Assembly (NCBI GenBank): GCA_035630195.1
Contig: DASQLD010000695.1
Location: 1 to 19,003 of the forward strand
Direction: 5' to 3'
DNA from: DASQDN01 sp035630195
GTDB lineage: Bacteria > Acidobacteriota > Terriglobia > Bryobacterales > Bryobacteraceae
DNA: 19,003 nt
Below the pieces are notes generated by a model. It was not told the DNA's origin. It ran no database searches and worked only from the letters and a program-made list of their open reading frames with translations. A program made the translations under genes and the position numbers. This document shows positions 15,022 through 19,003 of the stretch, piece by piece; position 1 is the first letter of the stretch, and the number at the start of each line of letters is the position of its first letter.

Positions 15022-16500
15022 GTGATCTCTAGAAGAGAGTTGCTCGCAGCGGGATTAAGCGCCGCGTCAGCGGGATTCTCCCAAGACAAACAACGGCCCA
15101 ACGTTCTCTTTTTGTCCGTAGACGATATGAACGATTGGCTCGGATGTCTCAAAGGCTATCCGGGCGTGAAAACCCCAAACATTGACGCGCTCGCCAAACG
15201 CGGAGTGCTTTTTGCGAACGCGCACTGCGCGTCGCCATTATGTAATCCGTCACGAGTCGCTCTGTTGACCGGACAGCGCGCCTCGACGACTGGCATCTAC
15301 AATAACGAGCAGTACTGGCGTCCAAATCTTCCGAACGTCGTATCGCTCCCGCGCTATTTCAAAGACAACGGCTATCACGTCGCGGGCGCGGGCAAGATCT
15401 TCCATCATGTCGCGGGCTTCAATTCTCCTGCTGAATGGGACGAGTTCCAACTCCAGGTATTCGACGATCCCTGGTATCGTCGCGCCGAGTGGTACCCGTG
15501 GGTCAACAAAATCCCCGCGCCTCCGCAACATCCGTTCAACGGACTAAAGAACTTTCAAGGCGAGTTTGACTGGGGTGTTCTGCCGAAGGAAGAAAGCGAA
15601 TACGGGGATCAGAAGGCGATCGATTGGGCCGGGCAGTTCTTAAATCGGAAACACGAAAAGCCCTTCTTCCTCGCTGTCGGGTTGTGGCATCCGCACATTC
15701 CGTTGTTCGCTCCGCAGAAGTACTTCGATATGTATCCCGAGGACAAGGTGCGTCTGCCTCAGGAACCGGCTGACGATCTCGACGATATCCCCGCGATCGG
15801 AAAGAAGTTCGCCGAGTTTCGCCGGGATGAGCACGAACGCATCGTGCGCGAAGACAAATGGAAAGAGGGTATTCAGGCTTACCTCGCAAGCATCACGTTT
15901 GCCGACGCGATGGTGGGACGCATGCTGAAACTGCTCGATGAAAGTGTGCATGCAAAGAACACGATCGTCGTGTTCTGGTCGGATAACGGCTGGCACCTCG
16001 GCGAGAAAAAACATTGGCATAAGTCGACCTTGTGGCAGCGATCGACGCACGTGCCTCTGATCTTCGCGGGTCCCGGACTCCAGGCGACCGGCAAGAACAG
16101 ACCACAGCCGGTGAACCTACTCGATCTCTACCCGACGCTCGTGGAAATGTGCAATTTGCCGGCCAAGAGCGATCTCGAAGGCGAGAGCCTCGTGCCATTG
16201 CTGCGGGATCCCAAGGCGAAGCGCAAGCCTACCGTCATCACGTTCGGCCCTGGCAACCACGCCGTACGCTCGGAGCGCTGGCGATACATACGATACAGCG
16301 ACGGAACCGAAGAACTCTACGATTGCATAGCCGACCCCGAAGAGTTTCGGAATCTGGCCGCGCAAGAGAAGTACTCGTCGCTCAAGAGCGAATTCGCGCA
16401 ATTCATGCCGAAGACCAGTGCCCCGCCGAAGCCGGAACGAGATGCCTATAACTTCGACTTCAAGACCTACACCTGGACATTGAAGACAGCCTCGCGCTGA
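15022..16500 (+). CDS. Sulfatase, iduronate-2-sulfatase-like, Cys-type (492 aa)
   Basis: This is a type I sulfatase that hydrolyses sulfate esters with a formylglycine made from Cys74 in the signature CNPSR (74-78). Metal-site residues are Asp34, Asp35 (SVDDMND), Asp321 and Asn322 (WSDNGWHLGE), with Lys334 further on. GYPGVKTPNIDALAKRGV and AGAGKIFHH are typical of the iduronate-2-sulfatase / choline-sulfatase-like group; the exact substrate is not determinable. The N-terminus has twin arginines (SRRELLAAGLSAASAG), suggesting Tat or Sec export. The start must be GTG at 15022: an in-frame TAA sits one codon upstream (it is the stop of the monooxygenase) and the next ATG is inside the metal site. 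Activation needs a formylglycine-generating enzyme, which is not in this window. It ends 5 bp from the end of the convergent sulfatase. Confidence 0.94.
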   Translation: MISRRELLAAGLSAASAGFSQDKQRPNVLFLSVDDMNDWLGCLKGYPGVKTPNIDALAKRGVLFANAHCASPLCNPSRVALLTGQRASTTGIYNNEQYWRPNLPNVVSLPRYFKDNGYHVAGAGKIFHHVAGFNSPAEWDEFQLQVFDDPWYRRAEWYPWVNKIPAPPQHPFNGLKNFQGEFDWGVLPKEESEYGDQKAIDWAGQFLNRKHEKPFFLAVGLWHPHIPLFAPQKYFDMYPEDKVRLPQEPADDLDDIPAIGKKFAEFRRDEHERIVREDKWKEGIQAYLASITFADAMVGRMLKLLDESVHAKNTIVVFWSDNGWHLGEKKHWHKSTLWQRSTHVPLIFAGPGLQATGKNRPQPVNLLDLYPTLVEMCNLPAKSDLEGESLVPLLRDPKAKRKPTVITFGPGNHAVRSERWRYIRYSDGTEELYDCIADPEEFRNLAAQEKYSSLKSEFAQFMPKTSAPPKPERDAYNFDFKTYTWTLKTASR

Positions 16501-16505
16501 CGCGT

Positions 16506-17915
16506 TCAGGCCTTCGCCGCTCGCCATCCTGCATCAAGGACGGCTCGCATTTGTGCGAGTTGCTTCGCCGCCGAAGGTTGTTTGGCCAGGTTCTGAAACT
16601 CGCGCGGATCCTTCTCGCAGTCGTAGAGTTCCTCGCCTGGATACGGCTTGGTCCAACGGATGTAGCGATAGCGCTCCGTTCGGACGGCCCGACCCACAAT
16701 CTCTTCCGGTCCGGCGACTTGCGTAAACGCCGCCTTTTTCCATTTGCGCCCCGGATTGTCGAGCAGTGGCACGAAGCTCTGTCCTTCCAAATTTTCCGGC
16801 GCCTGCGGGCCGCAGAGTTCCGCGATCGTCGGATACAAATCGATCAACTCGACGAGACTGCGCGAAGAACGTCCATTCCCTTTTCGTCCCGGAGCGGCAA
16901 CGATCAGCGGTACACGAGCCGACTCCTCAAACAGACTCCGCTTCTGCCACCGGTAATGCTCGCCGAGATGCCAGCCGTGATCTCCCCAGAAGACGACAAC
17001 CGTTCGATTCGTTGCGCTGCGCTTCTCGAGATGATCGAGGACGCGACCGACGAGCGAATCCATGTACGACACCGACGCGTAGTACCCGCGTAACGCCTCG
17101 CGCTGATCGGCCTGCGTCATGCCCATGTCGTTACCGCGGCCAGTGATTGTCATCTCACTTGCCTCTGGTATGTCCTTGCGATCGTCAACGGGATTCGTGG
17201 TGGGTGTTAATCGATCGAGAGGATACATGTCGAAGAACTTCGATGGCGCCACGTGCGGCACATGCGGACGCAGAAAGCCTAAGCCGATGAACCACGGCTT
17301 CGATTGGTTGCGATCGATATAGCTGATTGTGTCCTCTGCCGCGCGCGCGTCGGCCTGCTCCGCATCACTGCCGAGGAACCGGATCCAGTGCATCGCATTG
17401 CCAGGCTGATGAGATGGCGTGATGTTTCGACCGTCGCCTGGCGTCGTGTTCTCAAGGCCCGGCGGGCTGATTGCGACATCCCAGGAAGGCGGATCATCCC
17501 ACAGCGGCTTGCCAACCGATCCCGGCACATTCATGTGGTACATCTTGCCGAAACGAGCCGACGAATAGCCGCTTTGCCGAAACAATTGAGGAAGCGTTAT
17601 TGCGTCGGGCATCGTGTCCCGAACTGCCATTTCGTTCTTCCATATGCGCGTTGTGTCGGGCCGCATACCGCTCAGTATCGATGTGCGGCTCGGTCCGCAG
17701 AGTGGAAACTGACAATAGGCGCGATCGAACCGAACACCCCGACTCGCCAACCGATCCAGATTCGGAGATTTCACAATCGGATGTCCGTAGCATCCAAGCG
17801 AGTTGTTCAGGTCGTCGGACGCGATAAAGAGGACATTGAATCTCTCGTCCGCCGATTTCTGTCCGAGCAATAGAGCGGGAGCCGCGAGAAAGGAACGTCG
17901 TGTCATACCAGTCAT
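16506..17915 (-). CDS. Sulfatase, iduronate-2-sulfatase-like, Cys-type (469 aa)
   Basis: The signature CGPSR gives the formylglycine precursor Cys73 and Arg77. Metal-site residues Asp34, Asp35 (ASDDLNN), Asp312 and His313 (WGDHGWHLGEH) and Lys325 are present. MTRRSFLAAP is a twin-arginine export signal. Overall it resembles the previous sulfatase (MYPLDRL/MYPEDKV, LVELIDLYPTIAEL, EELYDCEKDPREFQNL) but is clearly divergent, so it is an older paralogue with perhaps another specificity. It sits 2 bp after the stop of the upstream arylsulfatase; GGGAGAAG at 17921-17928 on the minus strand lies inside that gene and serves this start, so they are one operon. ATG at 17906 (Met4) is an alternative start. 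Its 3' end faces the plus-strand sulfatase with 5 bp between and no visible terminator. Confidence 0.94.
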   Translation of the reverse strand: MTGMTRRSFLAAPALLLGQKSADERFNVLFIASDDLNNSLGCYGHPIVKSPNLDRLASRGVRFDRAYCQFPLCGPSRTSILSGMRPDTTRIWKNEMAVRDTMPDAITLPQLFRQSGYSSARFGKMYHMNVPGSVGKPLWDDPPSWDVAISPPGLENTTPGDGRNITPSHQPGNAMHWIRFLGSDAEQADARAAEDTISYIDRNQSKPWFIGLGFLRPHVPHVAPSKFFDMYPLDRLTPTTNPVDDRKDIPEASEMTITGRGNDMGMTQADQREALRGYYASVSYMDSLVGRVLDHLEKRSATNRTVVVFWGDHGWHLGEHYRWQKRSLFEESARVPLIVAAPGRKGNGRSSRSLVELIDLYPTIAELCGPQAPENLEGQSFVPLLDNPGRKWKKAAFTQVAGPEEIVGRAVRTERYRYIRWTKPYPGEELYDCEKDPREFQNLAKQPSAAKQLAQMRAVLDAGWRAAKA

Positions 17916-17917
17916 GT

Positions 17918-19003
17918 CTACTTCTCCCTTGTAGTAGAGGATGTAGCGGCAGCGGGTTCACGGTCATACTGAAGTTCGCCGCCCTGCAACCTGCGAATCC
18001 CTCTCGAGCCGTGACGTTCCTGGACAGCGGATCTCGGAACTTGCTTGTCGAGCTTGTCGAACATCGCCTTCAACCGCTGAACAACGTCGCGATGTTTGTC
18101 GGCGACGTCGTGCTGCTCGGCAGGATCGGCGTCGAGATCGAATAGCATTAGCGGCTTCGGCGCGTCTCCCGTCAACACACCGGGATACTCATCAGGCCGA
18201 GCTTGTTCGTGCTGCGCAATCAGTGTGACACCGTCCGGCCCCCGGGGATCGATCCACCGCGCTGCGGCCGCCTTGTCCATCACCTTGAATCCAGGAACGG
18301 GAGACCGCACATGCAGCTTCCATTTCCCCGACCGTACGATGCGCAGCTTGGGCCCTGACATCGCGAAGATCGCTTCATGCGGGCTGCGCGCGGCTGCTGA
18401 ATTCATCAGCGGGAAGATATTGCGACCATCGATCGTCAAGTTGGATGGAGTTTTTGCGCCCGCCAACGTACTGAGCGTAGGAAAAATGTCGATCGAAGCG
18501 CAGACCTCTTTACATACACGTCCAGGCGAAATCCGACCCGGCCAGCGGGCGATTAAGGGTACACGAATGCCCCCATCCCATGTTGCGCCTTTCATTCCCC
18601 GCAGGCCGCCCGCGCTGCCGCCGAACCATGGGCCATTATCGGAAGCGAACAGCACCATGGTGTTCTCATCGAGGCCCAGTTCTTTCACCTTCGCTAGAAT
18701 GCGCCCAACAGACCAGTCCAGTTCGTGAATCACGTCCGCGTAGAGATCCTTCGTTGTCTTCGGAGTGTAGAACTCTTCCGATGCCGCCAGCGGCTTATGC
18801 GGCATGGCGTGCGGCAGGTAAAGAAAGAACGGTTTCTCGCGATTGCGCGTGATGAATTCCGTCGCGTGCTTGGTATAGTCGTGCGTCAGATTGCTCTGCA
18901 CTACGGGATATTGCGCCACCGCCTCGTTATGCACCACCTGTACGGGCCGCATGTCATTCGAGTAAAGAATCCCATAGTACTCATCGAATCCTTGTTTCCG
19001 CGG
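17918..19003 (-). CDS. Arylsulfatase, N-terminus cut off by window edge
   Basis: The frame is open to the right end of the window, giving the last 361 residues. A Met at 18952 is internal: reading upstream continues a sulfatase sequence (RKQGFDEYYGILYSND), so the start and the C-x-P-x-R signature lie beyond 19003. Visible sulfatase features are PHAMPHKPL, ASDNGPW (metal ligands Asp and Asn), WDGGIRVPLIARWPG and LFDLDADPAEQHDV. The GFDEYYG and PHAMPHKPL elements are typical of arylsulfatase-A-type enzymes rather than the iduronate-2-sulfatase-like pair next to it. The C-terminal 30 or so residues after KQVP are basic and low in complexity. It heads the minus-strand operon with the next sulfatase, 2 bp downstream. 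Export cannot be judged because the N-terminus is missing. Confidence 0.92.
   Translation of the reverse strand, partial: PRKQGFDEYYGILYSNDMRPVQVVHNEAVAQYPVVQSNLTHDYTKHATEFITRNREKPFFLYLPHAMPHKPLAASEEFYTPKTTKDLYADVIHELDWSVGRILAKVKELGLDENTMVLFASDNGPWFGGSAGGLRGMKGATWDGGIRVPLIARWPGRISPGRVCKEVCASIDIFPTLSTLAGAKTPSNLTIDGRNIFPLMNSAAARSPHEAIFAMSGPKLRIVRSGKWKLHVRSPVPGFKVMDKAAAARWIDPRGPDGVTLIAQHEQARPDEYPGVLTGDAPKPLMLFDLDADPAEQHDVADKHRDVVQRLKAMFDKLDKQVPRSAVQERHGSRGIRRLQGGELQYDREPAAATSSTTREK
17921..17928 (-). promoter_or_regulatory. Ribosome binding site inside the 3' end of the arylsulfatase gene
   Basis: Read on the minus strand, GGGAGAAG precedes TAGAC and the ATG at 17915. It lies in the last codons of the upstream gene, so translation of the two sulfatases is likely coupled. 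It supports 17915 rather than 17906 as the start. Confidence 0.6.

Noticed and set aside
17918..18952. Complete short sulfatase of 344 aa starting at 18952
   Set aside because: The frame stays open to 19003 and continues arylsulfatase sequence, so the Met is internal and the gene is cut by the window.

Overview
The window looks like chromosomal DNA from a soil-type Acidobacteriota, probably the Bryobacterales / Solibacter group. This rests on gene content only: linked DUF1592 and DUF1552 proteins, exported ankyrin proteins, several sulfatases, a PQQ-type propeller and a cytochrome c-copper monooxygenase fusion, in moderately GC-rich DNA. Planctomycetes also carry DUF1592/DUF1552 and many sulfatases, so the assignment is an inference. 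I see no tRNA, rRNA, CRISPR array, transposase or prophage gene. I count fourteen protein genes; the first and last are cut by the window edges.

Layout. (1) Plus strand, 3-2218: the last 265 codons of a DUF1552 protein, then an exported ankyrin protein. (2) Minus strand, 5093-2163: an exported two-domain alpha/beta hydrolase followed by a PAP2-type membrane protein. (3) Plus strand, 5110-6261: a protein of unknown family, the only gene with a visible N-terminus but no export signal. (4) Minus strand, 7661-6240: an exported PQQ-like beta-propeller with a paired EF-hand insertion. (5) Plus strand, 7667-8515: an exported metallo-beta-lactamase-fold hydrolase. (6) Minus strand, 13562-8512: an operon of a DUF1592-type diheme protein, a Tat-exported DUF1552 protein and an ankyrin protein. 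It repeats the order of region 1. (7) Plus strand, 13690-16500: a cytochrome c-PHM-like copper monooxygenase and an iduronate-2-sulfatase-like sulfatase. (8) Minus strand, 19003-16506: an arylsulfatase (N-terminus off the window) and a second iduronate-2-sulfatase-like enzyme.

Working picture. Eleven of the fourteen products have a visible Sec, Tat or membrane signal, so this is mainly a cell-envelope and extracellular gene neighbourhood. Three sulfatases, a two-domain esterase-like hydrolase and a possible copper oxygenase suggest attack on sulfated or esterified organic matter. The DUF1592-DUF1552-ankyrin cassette, present once complete and once partly, is the strongest candidate for an undescribed system: a heme protein translationally coupled to a Tat-exported protein and followed by an exported ankyrin scaffold. 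What it does is not known from the sequence.

The DNA is packed very tightly. Strand changes every one to three genes, convergent genes overlap or abut (56, 22, 4 and -5 bp), and two divergent pairs have annotated starts 16 and 5 bp apart. The only intergenic stretch over 50 bp is 13563-13689, so no gene-free stretch over 300 bp exists.
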